64,000 bases of DNA from Paenibacillus xylanexedens (GCF_017874615.1 NZ_JAGIKV010000018.1:1-64000), one strand, 5' to 3'; positions 44,123 to 53,732 are shown, counted from the stretch's first letter. Notes: a model not told the origin generated them from the sequence alone. Numbers and translations are program-made.

Positions 44123-45421
44123 TTACTTTTTCAGACTATCCCAGTTCTGTTGCAATGCGTCGAGCAATCCGGCTTTATCCGATTTGCCTGCAACGTAAGC
44201 CTGAATTGTGCTGCCATACTCTTGTGGAACCCCTTCAGGGAAACGGTTGAAGTTCCAGCTGAGTGTTTTATTTTCCTGGCTATACTTCATGATCTCTGTG
44301 GCGAGGTCACCCAGATCCTCTTCGGATGCCGTGATGGAACTGAAAGCCGGGATGAATTTGAACTCTTTCGTCATGTATTGTTTCCCGATATCCGAAGTTA
44401 CGAGCCACTCCAAAAACTCTTTTGCTTCCGGTTTCACTTGAGAGTTCTTGTTCACAACCCAATAGTTCGGCACGCCGACAAACAATTTGTCATTAGGTTC
44501 ATTATTAATTGGCATCGGCAGGATACCCAGATTCAGATCCGGATCGATTCCATCGATCTGTACTTGAGTCCAGTTTCCTTGTTGCATCATCGCCGCTTCT
44601 CCACTCGCAAACAACGTAACTTGCGTGTTGTAGTCGGTTGTCAGCGGGTTTTTGTTGCTATATTTCAGCGTTAAGTCTAGCAAGTTGATCCAGTCGGCGA
44701 ACACTTGGTTGCCAGGAATTTTCTCCGTGCTTTCGTTGAGTCCTTGGATGAATTTCACCGGATCTGCCTGATTTGCAAATGCCACGTTTACGTTATGATT
44801 GCCCAGCACCCACCACTCCTGATACCCGTTAGAGAATGGGGTAATGCCTGCGGCCTGAAGTTTCTGTGCCGCTTGATCCAATTGTTCCAGTGTTGTTGGA
44901 ATTTCGGTAATACCTGCTTTTTGGAAGAGGTCTTTGTTATAAATGAAACCATAACCCTCCAGCGCGAGCGGCTGTCCGTAGAGCTTGCCGTCTTTGGTCA
45001 TTGGCTCTTTGGCTACTTCGAGTGCATCCTTGGCCCATGATTCTCCAGACAGATCTTCCAGATATTCAAGCCATGTATCCAATTCACGATAACCACCTAC
45101 GTTGAAAATGTCCGGTTGTTCGCCAGCGGCAAACTTGGCTTTCAGTGCAGCACCGTAGTCACTGCCGCCACCTACAGTTTGAATGTCCAGTTTGACGCCT
45201 GGATGGGAGGATTCATATTCCGCTTTGAGACGATTGAGCGCTTCTGCGATTTCGACTTTGAATTGGAAGATTTTAATGGTTTTATCTCCAGCAGCAGCCT
45301 CGCCACCACCTTGAGCATCCGTGTTGACCGGACTGCCACTCTTGTCTCCATTGCCACAACCCGCGAGCATTACCGAAAAAGCAATCAGCATAAGCAACGT
45401 CAACTTTGTCATTCTTTTCAT
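44123..45421 (-). CDS. extracellular sugar-binding lipoprotein of an ABC transporter
   Basis: 432 residues, family 1 solute-binding protein (MsmE-like). The lipobox is LAGC (about residue 22). The mature part shows KIFQFKVEIAEALNRLKAEY and KAKFAAGEQPDIFNVGGYRE at the N lobe and AAMMQQGNWTQ in the hinge region. It binds a sugar or oligosaccharide for the two permeases encoded upstream. It is 595 bp away from them, separated by hairpins and repeat element B, so its expression may be set independently. No ATPase gene is present; a shared MsmK-type ATPase elsewhere is likely. Confidence 0.92.
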   Translation of the reverse strand: MKRMTKLTLLMLIAFSVMLAGCGNGDKSGSPVNTDAQGGGEAAAGDKTIKIFQFKVEIAEALNRLKAEYESSHPGVKLDIQTVGGGSDYGAALKAKFAAGEQPDIFNVGGYRELDTWLEYLEDLSGESWAKDALEVAKEPMTKDGKLYGQPLALEGYGFIYNKDLFQKAGITEIPTTLEQLDQAAQKLQAAGITPFSNGYQEWWVLGNHNVNVAFANQADPVKFIQGLNESTEKIPGNQVFADWINLLDLTLKYSNKNPLTTDYNTQVTLFASGEAAMMQQGNWTQVQIDGIDPDLNLGILPMPINNEPNDKLFVGVPNYWVVNKNSQVKPEAKEFLEWLVTSDIGKQYMTKEFKFIPAFSSITASEEDLGDLATEIMKYSQENKTLSWNFNRFPEGVPQEYGSTIQAYVAGKSDKAGLLDALQQNWDSLKK

Positions 45422-45526
45422 ACATACACTCTCCCTATAGTAGTTTCATTATAACAGTTCCACTAATGCATATTTACACTGGCACTCCGATGACAGGATA
45501 ACCTTCCCTTGAAGTGTATTTTCATT

Positions 45527-45721
45527 CTAACGAACCGAGCCCACGTTATTCGCACCTATTTGCACAGGTTCCCATACTAACGAATCACAGCGACGTTATT
45601 TCGTCGATTTGGTCGAATTTTAAGCCTCTGACGCTGTTTTGTAACCGAATAACGTTGCAGAGATTCGTTACAATTTGTATTCCTTGATTATCCACCTATT
45701 AAGATGCGGTGGATTCGTTAG
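45527..45721. repeat. dispersed 195-bp four-motif element, copy B
   Basis: Direct motifs lie at 45527-45550 and 45577-45600, inverted motifs at 45648-45671 and 45698-45721. The offsets are exactly 50 bp in each pair and the total is 195 bp. The cores read TAACGAA; three of the four motifs also have the matching CGTTA arm, giving TAACG-N11-CGTTA. It lies inside the sugar ABC operon, between the permease genes and the binding-protein gene. Confidence 0.88.
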
Positions 45722-45743
45722 CTTTGATCCGAGTATATCTTTT

Positions 45744-46013
45744 CTCCTAGAAGGAATGTCCAGGCTATCGAACTTCCCTAGGAGTCATGCCCAAGCTATG
45801 CGGGCATGACTCCCTTTGCACACCTCCATGCGAGGTAGGAGCAAAGGGATCAAGGATGCGATGTAGGAGCGGAGCGTTCGCCTTTGAACCTCGGTGGCTT
45901 CCTTGCCCCAATACATTCAGGCCACCGAGGAGCAACAGCGACCGAAAGCGCAACTTGAGCCCGCCAGCGACCCTTCCCTCGCACTCGCACCACAGCGACC
46001 CTTCCCTCGCAAC
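45744..46013. other. hairpin-rich spacer after the sugar permease gene
   Basis: Three stems: CTCCTAGaaGGAA/TTCC-CTAGGAG (45744-45784), GGAGTCATGCCC/GGGCATGACTCC (45781-45813) and CCTCGGTGGC/GCCACCGAGG (45889-45930). The first two share GGAG (45781-45784) and exclude each other. Next to the permease stop, AGCGACCCTTCCCTCGCA occurs twice (45966 and 45994). No gene is supported; a minus frame of 62 codons here is not protein-like. Confidence 0.55.
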
Positions 46014-46015
46014 CC

Positions 46016-46852
46016 TTACCCTTTAACTGATCCAGCCGTAATCCCCTGAATGATGTACTTCTGCATCAGCAGGAAGAAGATAATTATCGGCATAATACCG
46101 AGCACAAGTGCCGGCAAAGCCAGATCCCATTGCTTCGTATATTGTCCGAAGAGTGCAAAGGTCGCAATCGGGATCGTACGCAGGTTGGAGCTTTGCAGGA
46201 TCAGGGATGGGAGAAGATAATCATTCCAGATCCAGAGTGTGTTCAGAATGATGACGGTTACATACATCGGTTTCATGAGTGGAAATACGATCCGGAAGAA
46301 CACCCCGTAGGCAGAGCTTCCATCCACTCGGGCCGCTTCCTCAATCTCCAGTGGGACGGATTTTACGAATCCGTGGAACAGGAAGACAGACATGGGTGCC
46401 CCGAAACCGAGATAACAGATGATGAGTCCGCCAAGGCTATCGATCAATCCCAGATTACTGGTTACAGTAACAAGTGGAATCATGATAGACTGGAACGGAA
46501 TCACCATGGCGGCAATGAACATGCCGAACAAAATCCGGTTGAACCGGGTATTGCTACGGACCATTCGGTACGCGGCCATGGAACTGATCAGCACAAGCAA
46601 CAGATTGCTGACTACCGTAACGATAAGCGAGTTCATCAGCGCAGACGGGAAGTTAATTTTCTCCCAGGCGTTCGCATAATTGCCCCACTGAAACACTTCC
46701 GGCCATGCAGCCGAATTGGTGAGCAGATCACCGAAGGTTTTGACCGAATTCACGAACAGGAAGTAGAACGGAACCAGGAATAAAAGTCCAAGGAGTACCA
46801 TGACAATCTCGGTTAAAATGGTACTGAAGCGGTAATTTTTCGTCGTCTCCAT
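46016..46852 (-). CDS. carbohydrate ABC transporter permease (MsmG/MalG-like)
   Basis: 278 residues with six helices. The EAA loop that contacts the ATPase is EIEEAARVDGSSAYGVFFRI (about 185-205). The start overlaps the stop of the other permease by one base (TAATG). With the MsmF-like subunit it forms the membrane channel of a CUT1 sugar importer. Confidence 0.93.
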   Translation of the reverse strand: METTKNYRFSTILTEIVMVLLGLLFLVPFYFLFVNSVKTFGDLLTNSAAWPEVFQWGNYANAWEKINFPSALMNSLIVTVVSNLLLVLISSMAAYRMVRSNTRFNRILFGMFIAAMVIPFQSIMIPLVTVTSNLGLIDSLGGLIICYLGFGAPMSVFLFHGFVKSVPLEIEEAARVDGSSAYGVFFRIVFPLMKPMYVTVIILNTLWIWNDYLLPSLILQSSNLRTIPIATFALFGQYTKQWDLALPALVLGIMPIIIFFLLMQKYIIQGITAGSVKG

Positions 46853-47733
46853 TAGGCTTCTACCTCCTTGCTCTTCGTCAGACGTACCTGAATCATGGTG
46901 ATGATGGCAACGATTACGAAGAACACGAGTGCTTTGGCGGTTCCGATGCCATATCTGTTATTCACAAAGGCTTCATTGTAAATATTAAGTGCAACCGACT
47001 CTGTTGATCCGAACGGTCCACCTTTGGTCAGTGACAGATTGAGATCGAACATTTTGAACGACCAGGAGATCGCCAGGAACAAACAGATCGTTACACCCGG
47101 CATAATGAGCGGAAGAATGATGCTCCGCAGTACCTGCCAGCGACTTGCGCCATCAATCTCGGCGGCTTCCAGCAAATCAGGGGATACATTTGTAAGAGAT
47201 GAGATGTAGATGACCATCAGATATCCTGCGGTCTGCCATACAAACACAATCACGATTCCCCAGAAGGCGGTTGGTTCGTCTCCCAGCCAAGGAAGGTTGA
47301 AGAAGGACCAGCCGGTTACATCGCCTACTGCTGAAAACCCTTTCACAAATATGAACTGCCAGATAAAGCCGAGCAACAACCCACCGATCACGTTAGGCAT
47401 AAAAAAGATCGTACGCAGAATGTTTCTCGTCTTGAGCGGTTTGGTCAGGAAATACGCCAGGAAAAAGCCAATCACATTGGTCAGTACTACACCAACCACG
47501 GTGAAGCGCACCGTAAACCAAAACGCCGTTTGGAACTTGGGATCATTCGCAAAAACATGCACGAAGTTATCAAACCCTACCCAATTAATATTCTCCGATA
47601 CCCCGTTCCAATCCGTGAAGGAATACACCATGCCAAGCAGGAAAGGGACCACGATGATGAGAATAAAAAACACGATGGAGGGACCCACGAACACAAGCTG
47701 CTGTAACAGCTGTGAAGATTTGCGATGCTTCAT
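46852..47733 (-). CDS. carbohydrate ABC transporter permease (MsmF/MalF-like)
   Basis: 293 residues from the ATG at 47733 (MKHRKSS), preceded by AAGGGGAG; the open frame to 47859 is not protein-like and has no site. Six helices; the EAA loop is LLEAAEIDGASRWQVLRSI. It is the first gene of the transporter unit and is divergent from the histidine kinase gene, with 143 bp between starts that must hold both promoters. Confidence 0.92.
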   Translation of the reverse strand: MKHRKSSQLLQQLVFVGPSIVFFILIIVVPFLLGMVYSFTDWNGVSENINWVGFDNFVHVFANDPKFQTAFWFTVRFTVVGVVLTNVIGFFLAYFLTKPLKTRNILRTIFFMPNVIGGLLLGFIWQFIFVKGFSAVGDVTGWSFFNLPWLGDEPTAFWGIVIVFVWQTAGYLMVIYISSLTNVSPDLLEAAEIDGASRWQVLRSIILPLIMPGVTICLFLAISWSFKMFDLNLSLTKGGPFGSTESVALNIYNEAFVNNRYGIGTAKALVFFVIVAIITMIQVRLTKSKEVEA

Positions 47734-47876
47734 ATCGTTCTCCCCTTCTATAGATGGATGAAATTGGTCTCTTTTTCTATTAAACCCCATTATCACCGAG
47801 GGAAACACCGACCCTTGTGAACAGTTGGGGGTAAAATATTGTCCTCTCTTAACCTGCAACCAGAAGGGGTGTTCCG

Positions 47877-49706
47877 ATGTCCAAATACTACAGTATACGT
47901 ACCAAATTGATTGCCTTTATGCTCATCGCTACCACCCTTCCGCTGCTCGCATCGATCAGCATGACGTTTATCCAGACCAAGACGGCCTTGCGTGAACAGG
48001 CTGTTGAAGAAAACAAACGCCTGATCTACCAAGCGTCCACCAATCTCAACAATTATGTGGATAACGTGGCCAGAGCGTCGCTCGCTGTGTATAACGACCC
48101 GAACTTTCTGCGTAACTTAGCAAAAATTCCTGGTGATTATCGTGCGGTTGCCGAGGTGTATACCACTTTGCAGACCATCCGCGCGGCTGTGCCGGATGTA
48201 TTCCAGCTGTATTTGCACTCTTTTGCCGCCAATCAATCCACCTTAATTACAAATCCCTTTCCGAAGCGGGAGGAACGCAAACAGGCCTATTCCGGCTCGC
48301 TCCATGGAAAAACAGGCGGTGACAGCCCGGACATCTGGGTGGAATCGGCACATATGAGTCACACGTACGGATTCAAGGCCGCCTCCCCCGATGACCCTGC
48401 CAGAACGGTCATTACCCTGCATCGGGTGATCAAGGATATTCCGTCCACCGAGCGTCTGGGTGTACTCGCCATTGACTTGAATATGAATACCATTGCAGCA
48501 ATCTGTGGCAGGCTGTATGATCCGGCTAAGGAACAGATCTATGTGGTGGATGGTCAGAATCAGATCATTTACCAAGGACGTTCCGAGGTCAATCATACGG
48601 ATGCACTACGAGAGGAAACCGCTAGTGAACTGAATATCGCGCGATCTAGCGAAGGTACAGCCCAGAATGTCGCAGGGCATTTTGAACAGGATCGATCCAT
48701 GTATGTATACCAACAACTTGGCAGCACATACGCCGACTGGACCATCGTCAAACAGATCCCGAATGAGACGTTATATGCCAGAGCCACCACACTTACATGG
48801 AATAATGCGATGATTGCCATTGCGGCACTTGTATTGGTCATTGTTGCAACCTTGTTCATCTCCATCCGAATCACCGGTCCACTCAAGCAACTCATGCGGT
48901 ATATGAACCAGATTCAAGCCGGGCGTCTGCATGTGGATATCCATCTATCCAGCCGAGATGAATTCGGGGTACTCGCTCGTCATTTCCGGGATATGATGGA
49001 TACGGTAAATAACCTAATTTTGCGGGAATATCGACTCGAAATCGCCAATAAAACGAATCAACTCAAAGCGTTGCAAGCGCAGATTCATCCGCATTTTCTG
49101 TATAACACACTGCAGTCCATCGGTACACTTGCCCTTCAACAGCAAGGACAGCGGGCGTATACCCTACTCTCTTCCCTATCGAAAATGCTGCGCTACAGCA
49201 TGCGGGATCAGACCTGCGTGACCTTACGCGAAGAGGCGGAGCATGCCCGCTTATATCTGGAACTGCAACAGGAGCGGTTCGGAGACCGCCTTGAGGTCGA
49301 TTTGGATTTTGCCGAAGATACCCTGTCTGTCGAAATGCCAAGAATGACGTTACAACCTTTAATTGAGAACTATTTCAAACATGGAGCAGATATTCAGCCA
49401 GGCAAAGGCCACATCTCCCTATCCAGCCGCCGGATCGATGATTGTTGGATTGAAATAGAACTGAATAATAACGGACCTTCCATACCTGAAGATAAATTAC
49501 TGGATATCCGGGGATGGCTGCACCAAAATCACACCTCAACCGGGTTAGCCACGCAAGAATCCGATGAGTCCGAGTCCATCGGTCTACGAAATGTGATGCG
49601 CAGACTTCAATTAAACTCACATCCCGGTCACTCTGCCAGACTTGAGATCAGCAATCGGGAACCCCATGGTGTGAAGATCACGGTTAAACTATACGCGGGA
49701 GAGTGA
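47877..49706 (+). CDS. YesM-type sensor histidine kinase
   Basis: 609 residues. TM1 (about 10-30), an extracytoplasmic sensor domain (about 35-300), TM2 (about 308-330), HAMP (about 332-385), then the His_kinase domain with the phospho-acceptor in QIHPHFLYNTLQS (about 402) and the ATP-binding N box PLIENYFKHG (about 493). It is the sensor partner of the AraC-type response regulator that follows. Its divergence from a sugar ABC transporter suggests that it senses the sugar or its binding protein and controls the transporter. Confidence 0.93.
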   Translation: MSKYYSIRTKLIAFMLIATTLPLLASISMTFIQTKTALREQAVEENKRLIYQASTNLNNYVDNVARASLAVYNDPNFLRNLAKIPGDYRAVAEVYTTLQTIRAAVPDVFQLYLHSFAANQSTLITNPFPKREERKQAYSGSLHGKTGGDSPDIWVESAHMSHTYGFKAASPDDPARTVITLHRVIKDIPSTERLGVLAIDLNMNTIAAICGRLYDPAKEQIYVVDGQNQIIYQGRSEVNHTDALREETASELNIARSSEGTAQNVAGHFEQDRSMYVYQQLGSTYADWTIVKQIPNETLYARATTLTWNNAMIAIAALVLVIVATLFISIRITGPLKQLMRYMNQIQAGRLHVDIHLSSRDEFGVLARHFRDMMDTVNNLILREYRLEIANKTNQLKALQAQIHPHFLYNTLQSIGTLALQQQGQRAYTLLSSLSKMLRYSMRDQTCVTLREEAEHARLYLELQQERFGDRLEVDLDFAEDTLSVEMPRMTLQPLIENYFKHGADIQPGKGHISLSSRRIDDCWIEIELNNNGPSIPEDKLLDIRGWLHQNHTSTGLATQESDESESIGLRNVMRRLQLNSHPGHSARLEISNREPHGVKITVKLYAGE

Positions 49707-49711
49707 ACAAC

Positions 49712-51340
49712 ATGAAGGCACTGCTTGTAGATGATGAAAAACATGTCCGCGATGCCATAAGGTTGCTTGGTCATTGGGAAGACTTTGGTATTGATACATT
49801 ACTTGAAGCAGCAGACGGGGATGAAGCCATCGCCGCCATCACGGCACATCAACCTCAAATCATACTCAGTGACATGCGTATGCCGGGCAAGGACGGTATG
49901 GCATTACTTGAATGGATATCGGCTCATGCCCCCCACAGCAAGGTGCTGGTTATTAGTGGATATGACGATTTTGAACTCGTGAGGCATGCAATCAGGCATG
50001 GTGGCATGGACTACCTCCTGAAACCTGTGGAAGCAGATGAGCTGAATGCCTCTCTATTAAAGGCCGTTACAGCTTGGGAAGAGGAAGACGCCATTCGGAT
50101 ACAATCCACCAGACAATCCATTGTCGTTAATCGAATGCGCCCCCACTACCAGGATCGTCTGCTCACCGAACTTGCCGTCGGAAGAGGCAGCAGCCCATCA
50201 CACATGCAGCGATTGCAGGATGAGTTAAATCTCCCCTGTCTAATCCCTGTCTGTAGTGTCGCTGTCACCAGCCTGTCCCATCTGGATGCAGATTGTCTGG
50301 CGAAATACCGCAGTCAACCGGACCTGCTTGTGTTCTCGGTGCTCAATATCTGTGCCGAGATGTTATCCACACCAGACGAAGGCGTAATGTTTCGCCAGTT
50401 GGATCAACCGGACGAGATTGTTCTGCTGCATTGGGGCCCATCCACTTCATTGGAACATATTCTGGACAAGGTCAATCATGGATTGGAGCAGACGATTCAG
50501 CGCCGGCTTCATTTTGGTATCTCCATCTGTGAGTCCTACCCTGGCGGAATCTCAGCGGCCTATCTGGAAGCAAGTTCAAGGTTGTGGCGACGTAATGCTG
50601 TGCAAATTAAACAGCGGACCCATGCTTCAGTGGAATCATCAAATGGGAATAAAATCAGGCGTTTAACCGCCCATGAAGAACCCCTGCGTATGGCAGCAAT
50701 GAGTTGCCGGGCTTCCAGTGTAGCTGCTGCGGTCGCCGAGTGGCTTGACCCGATTACTGATCTTGAGGTTGTCAGTGCTGAGCAGATCCAGCAATGGATC
50801 GACGAGCTGGAATGGATGCTGAGCCACTGGCTTGATGATACGGCAGGTTCGTCATTCAATGAGGAAGAAGTGACGGAGGAACGGTCTATTCCATTTGCCG
50901 AGTTACCTTTGGACTATGAAGGACTGTTATCCTTCCCCCTCCTTCGTTCATTATTGGAACAACGACTGCTTGCCGCAGGAAAGGCGCTCACCGCTCATCA
51001 CCACGCCAATCCTGATCCCATGAGTGAGATTGCGCGTTACATGGACGCCCATTATCAGGAGGACCTGTCCTTGCAGCAGATTGCCGCGCGTTTCTACCTG
51101 AGCCGGGAGTATATTTCACGCAAATTCAAACAGCAATTTGGTCTGAACTGGTCGGAATATCTGGGCAAACTGCGAATTAACAACGCCAAGCTACTACTCC
51201 AAAATCCTTCTCTGCGAGTCGCCAAAATCTCAGAGATGGTTGGATTCCAGGATGAGAAGTATTTCAGCAAAGTGTTCAAAAAGATGGAAGGCATCACGCC
51301 AGCGGAATATCGTAAAACAGTATTTCAGCCTGGTACGTAA
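49712..51340 (+). CDS. YesN-type AraC-family response regulator
   Basis: 542 residues. The receiver domain (about 1-120) has the acidic pair LVDDEK, phospho-acceptor in LSDMRMPG (about 54) and KPVE (about 103). A middle region of about 250 residues separates it from the C-terminal AraC double helix-turn-helix: LSLQQIAARFYLSREYISRK and VAKISEMVGFQDEKYFSKVF. ATG 49712 has GGGAG 8 nt upstream; a GTG at 49703 overlapping the kinase stop is less likely. It probably activates the divergent sugar-uptake genes. Confidence 0.93.
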   Translation: MKALLVDDEKHVRDAIRLLGHWEDFGIDTLLEAADGDEAIAAITAHQPQIILSDMRMPGKDGMALLEWISAHAPHSKVLVISGYDDFELVRHAIRHGGMDYLLKPVEADELNASLLKAVTAWEEEDAIRIQSTRQSIVVNRMRPHYQDRLLTELAVGRGSSPSHMQRLQDELNLPCLIPVCSVAVTSLSHLDADCLAKYRSQPDLLVFSVLNICAEMLSTPDEGVMFRQLDQPDEIVLLHWGPSTSLEHILDKVNHGLEQTIQRRLHFGISICESYPGGISAAYLEASSRLWRRNAVQIKQRTHASVESSNGNKIRRLTAHEEPLRMAAMSCRASSVAAAVAEWLDPITDLEVVSAEQIQQWIDELEWMLSHWLDDTAGSSFNEEEVTEERSIPFAELPLDYEGLLSFPLLRSLLEQRLLAAGKALTAHHHANPDPMSEIARYMDAHYQEDLSLQQIAARFYLSREYISRKFKQQFGLNWSEYLGKLRINNAKLLLQNPSLRVAKISEMVGFQDEKYFSKVFKKMEGITPAEYRKTVFQPGT

Positions 51341-51355
51341 CAAGTACCTGATCCG

Positions 51356-51412
51356 AATTCAAAAGAGTACTCCTGGCATGGCCCATCGGAAGTACTCTTT
51401 TGAATTTTACTT
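51356..51412 (+). terminator. terminator of the two-component operon
   Basis: The arms AATTCAAAAGAGTACT (51356-51371) and AGTACTCTTTTGAATT (51391-51406) are perfect over 16 bp, followed by TTACTTTTAC. It also serves the convergent small gene at 51432. Confidence 0.88.
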
Positions 51413-51431
51413 TTACAGAAAATAGCCTATA

Positions 51432-51626
51432 TCATGACGACTTGTTGGCTCTTTCTTTTCTAAGATAGAATACGATCCGAAAGATTGCGGCTACAGCTAT
51501 CCCCAGGTAGAGATAATAAACTTTATTTCCCGTTGTATGAGCTGCTATGGGAAAAAAGACTACGATGAACAGAACCAGTGCAATATCCAGGTAGAACATG
51601 ATCTTCCGATAAGTAAGAACTCTCAT
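51432..51626 (-). CDS. small membrane protein, 64 residues
   Basis: Two hydrophobic helices (LDIALVLFIVVFFPIAA and YYLYLGIAVAAIFRIVFYL) and a basic end (RKERANKSS). AAAGGGGGAG directly precedes the ATG. No family was recognised. It lies 72 bp after the ACR3-like transporter gene on the same strand and may share its transcript. Confidence 0.65.
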   Translation of the reverse strand: MRVLTYRKIMFYLDIALVLFIVVFFPIAAHTTGNKVYYLYLGIAVAAIFRIVFYLRKERANKSS

Positions 51627-51698
51627 CTCCCCCTTTGATTTACCAAAAATGGTTTTATTAATTATATTAGATCATAACATAGATACGTCCTAGTCCGC

Positions 51699-52664
51699 TC
51701 AACGATCCCGCAAAATCACCTCAGGTACAAGTCGAATGTAGAGTAGCTCCCCTGCAAGCTCCACCATCGTCTGTGTAACGATGACTGCTGCAGCTATGGT
51801 TGCCCATTCTGGAGGGAGTGCCAGCGCCAGCGGCAAAACAACCAACGAATTCCGTGTGGCTGAACTGAAAATCAACGCCCGCCCTGCACTTGGATTCAAT
51901 CGAAATCCATTGGCAATGATCCGAGATATCCAAGGCATAATGATTAGAAAAGCAACGTAGATCGGGATCACATTCACGATAATCGCCATATCATTGTAGA
52001 CTTTGCCAATCTGGGAAGCGACAACCACGATCAGCGCAAGTGCCATCATCGGAACCTGTAGCCATGCCATCGCATTCATGACCCGCTCCCCGCTCGCTTT
52101 ACCTCTGAAGAAAACTTGTGTAACAACAGCGAGCAGCAGTGGAATAACGATCAGGAACAGAAAAGCCTCTACAAACGGCCCTACCTGCATGATCTGTGCC
52201 ATCTCGGTACCCAACAATAGCCATAAATAAAACGGCAACAGGATCATTTGTATAACAAATAAAAGAGGTGTTGCGGCGAGCATCAGTTTCTCATTGCCTC
52301 TGCCGAGTTGCGTGAACACAATGACGTAATCAATACAGGGCGTTAGCAATACCAGATAGACTCCGATCAGAACGCCTGGTGATTGCGGAAAGACAAGTGT
52401 GAGCAACCATACAACTACAGGTACAACGATAAAATTAGCTACCAGTAACGCGCCCATAAATCGCAGGTTGGACCAGGACTCTTTTAACTGTAGAAAGGGA
52501 ATCTGTACGAACATGCTGTATAACAGAATGGCAAGTATCGGAGACACGGTGTAATGCAACATGTTTCCCCATGCCGGGCTGCTTAGTCCTATCGCTGCTC
52601 CTACGAACAGTGCAACTACATAGAACCAAGTCTGCTGTTGCTCCATCGTTTCTCTTGTGAGCAT
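51699..52664 (-). CDS. ACR3/BASS family transporter
   Basis: 321 residues with about ten helices. The TPCIDYVIVFTQLGRGN segment holds the conserved cysteine region of ACR3-type arsenite exporters, and the C-terminal SSATRNSLVVLPLALALP is typical of the bile-acid:sodium symporter superfamily. No arsR or arsC gene is adjacent, so arsenite is only one possible substrate. GAGGAAGAG precedes the ATG. It is divergent from the TspO-like gene. Confidence 0.85.
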   Translation of the reverse strand: MLTRETMEQQQTWFYVVALFVGAAIGLSSPAWGNMLHYTVSPILAILLYSMFVQIPFLQLKESWSNLRFMGALLVANFIVVPVVVWLLTLVFPQSPGVLIGVYLVLLTPCIDYVIVFTQLGRGNEKLMLAATPLLFVIQMILLPFYLWLLLGTEMAQIMQVGPFVEAFLFLIVIPLLLAVVTQVFFRGKASGERVMNAMAWLQVPMMALALIVVVASQIGKVYNDMAIIVNVIPIYVAFLIIMPWISRIIANGFRLNPSAGRALIFSSATRNSLVVLPLALALPPEWATIAAAVIVTQTMVELAGELLYIRLVPEVILRDR

Positions 52665-52889
52665 TCTCTTCCTCCTCTTCTAGTGGGACATCGTGGGCAT
52701 GGACATATTTCTGCTTCGTTTCGCGTATATTGGGACAGAGTGCCGTTCCAACATAGCGGCTGAGCACAAGGATCTGAAAAATCAACTTGTGAATTTTTTG
52801 CGGCTGTTATTAGAATGTGCAAGAACTGGGTATATTCATTGTAGACTGACCCGTGGTTCATTCATTCGTTAAACCAAGGAGGAAACACA

Positions 52890-53648
52890 ATGTCACGTAA
52901 CAATCCGTACAAGTGGTTAAACGCCATTGGTTTTATCGCTGTAATTATCGTGAACTACCTCTCCAACGCTCTGCCGATCGGGGGCAAGACCAATAAAGAA
53001 GTATCGGATATGTATCCTGTGCTGCTCACACCTTCTGGATATGCCTTCTCTATATGGGGTCTGATCTACTTGCTGCTGGCAGGATTTGTGATCTATCAGT
53101 TCGTACCCGCTTCCTGGAAAAGGGATTCGATTACCCGTCTCGGGTATTGGTTTCTGGCAAGTTGTGCCTTCAACGTAGCCTGGATTTTTGCTTTTCAAAA
53201 CTTGCAGACCGGTCTCGCTTTACTGATTATTGTACTGCTTCTGTTGTGCCTGATCATGCTGTATGTAAAAACACGTACCATTACTGTTCCAACCACTGCT
53301 GAGATCTGGCTTGTGAAGCTGCCATTCAGCATCTATCTTGGATGGATTAGCGTGGCAACGATTGTCAATGCAGCGGTACTATTATATAAAATAGGCTGGG
53401 ATGGTTTTGGTATCAGCGAACCGACCTGGACGATCATTATGCTGATTGTCGGTATGGTGCTAGCTGTACTCGTTAGTTTCCGTTATCGGGATAGCATATA
53501 CCCACTTGTATTCACATGGGCATATATCGCCATCGCACTTAAACAAAAGGATGTCACTTCCGTATATTATACGGCAATCATCATTGCAATCGTACTGGCC
53601 ATCTATGCGGTATGGCTGTTCTTCGCCCGGAATCAGGATCGCGATTGA
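52890..53648 (+). CDS. TspO/MBR-like membrane protein
   Basis: 252 residues with about eight helices, longer than the classical five-helix TspO. The first half has the family pattern LTPSGYAFSIWGLIYLLLAG and FNVAWIFAFQNLQTGLALL, and LVKLPFSIYLGWISVATIVN corresponds to the later conserved helix. TspO proteins bind tetrapyrroles; that function is not assured for this longer type. CCAAGGAGG lies before the ATG. It ends at a shared terminator. Confidence 0.8.
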   Translation: MSRNNPYKWLNAIGFIAVIIVNYLSNALPIGGKTNKEVSDMYPVLLTPSGYAFSIWGLIYLLLAGFVIYQFVPASWKRDSITRLGYWFLASCAFNVAWIFAFQNLQTGLALLIIVLLLLCLIMLYVKTRTITVPTTAEIWLVKLPFSIYLGWISVATIVNAAVLLYKIGWDGFGISEPTWTIIMLIVGMVLAVLVSFRYRDSIYPLVFTWAYIAIALKQKDVTSVYYTAIIIAIVLAIYAVWLFFARNQDRD

Positions 53649-53691
53649 AATTCCCCCTTCTATATAGCGCTTAAATATTACGTAAAAATGC

Positions 53692-53732
53692 AAAAAGCCG
53701 ATTCTGGTCATTCGACCTGAAATCGGCTTTTT
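53692..53732. terminator. bidirectional terminator
   Basis: The arms AAAAAGCCGATT (53692-53703) and AATCGGCTTTTT (53721-53732) lie between the convergent TspO-like and RidA genes. Confidence 0.88.
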
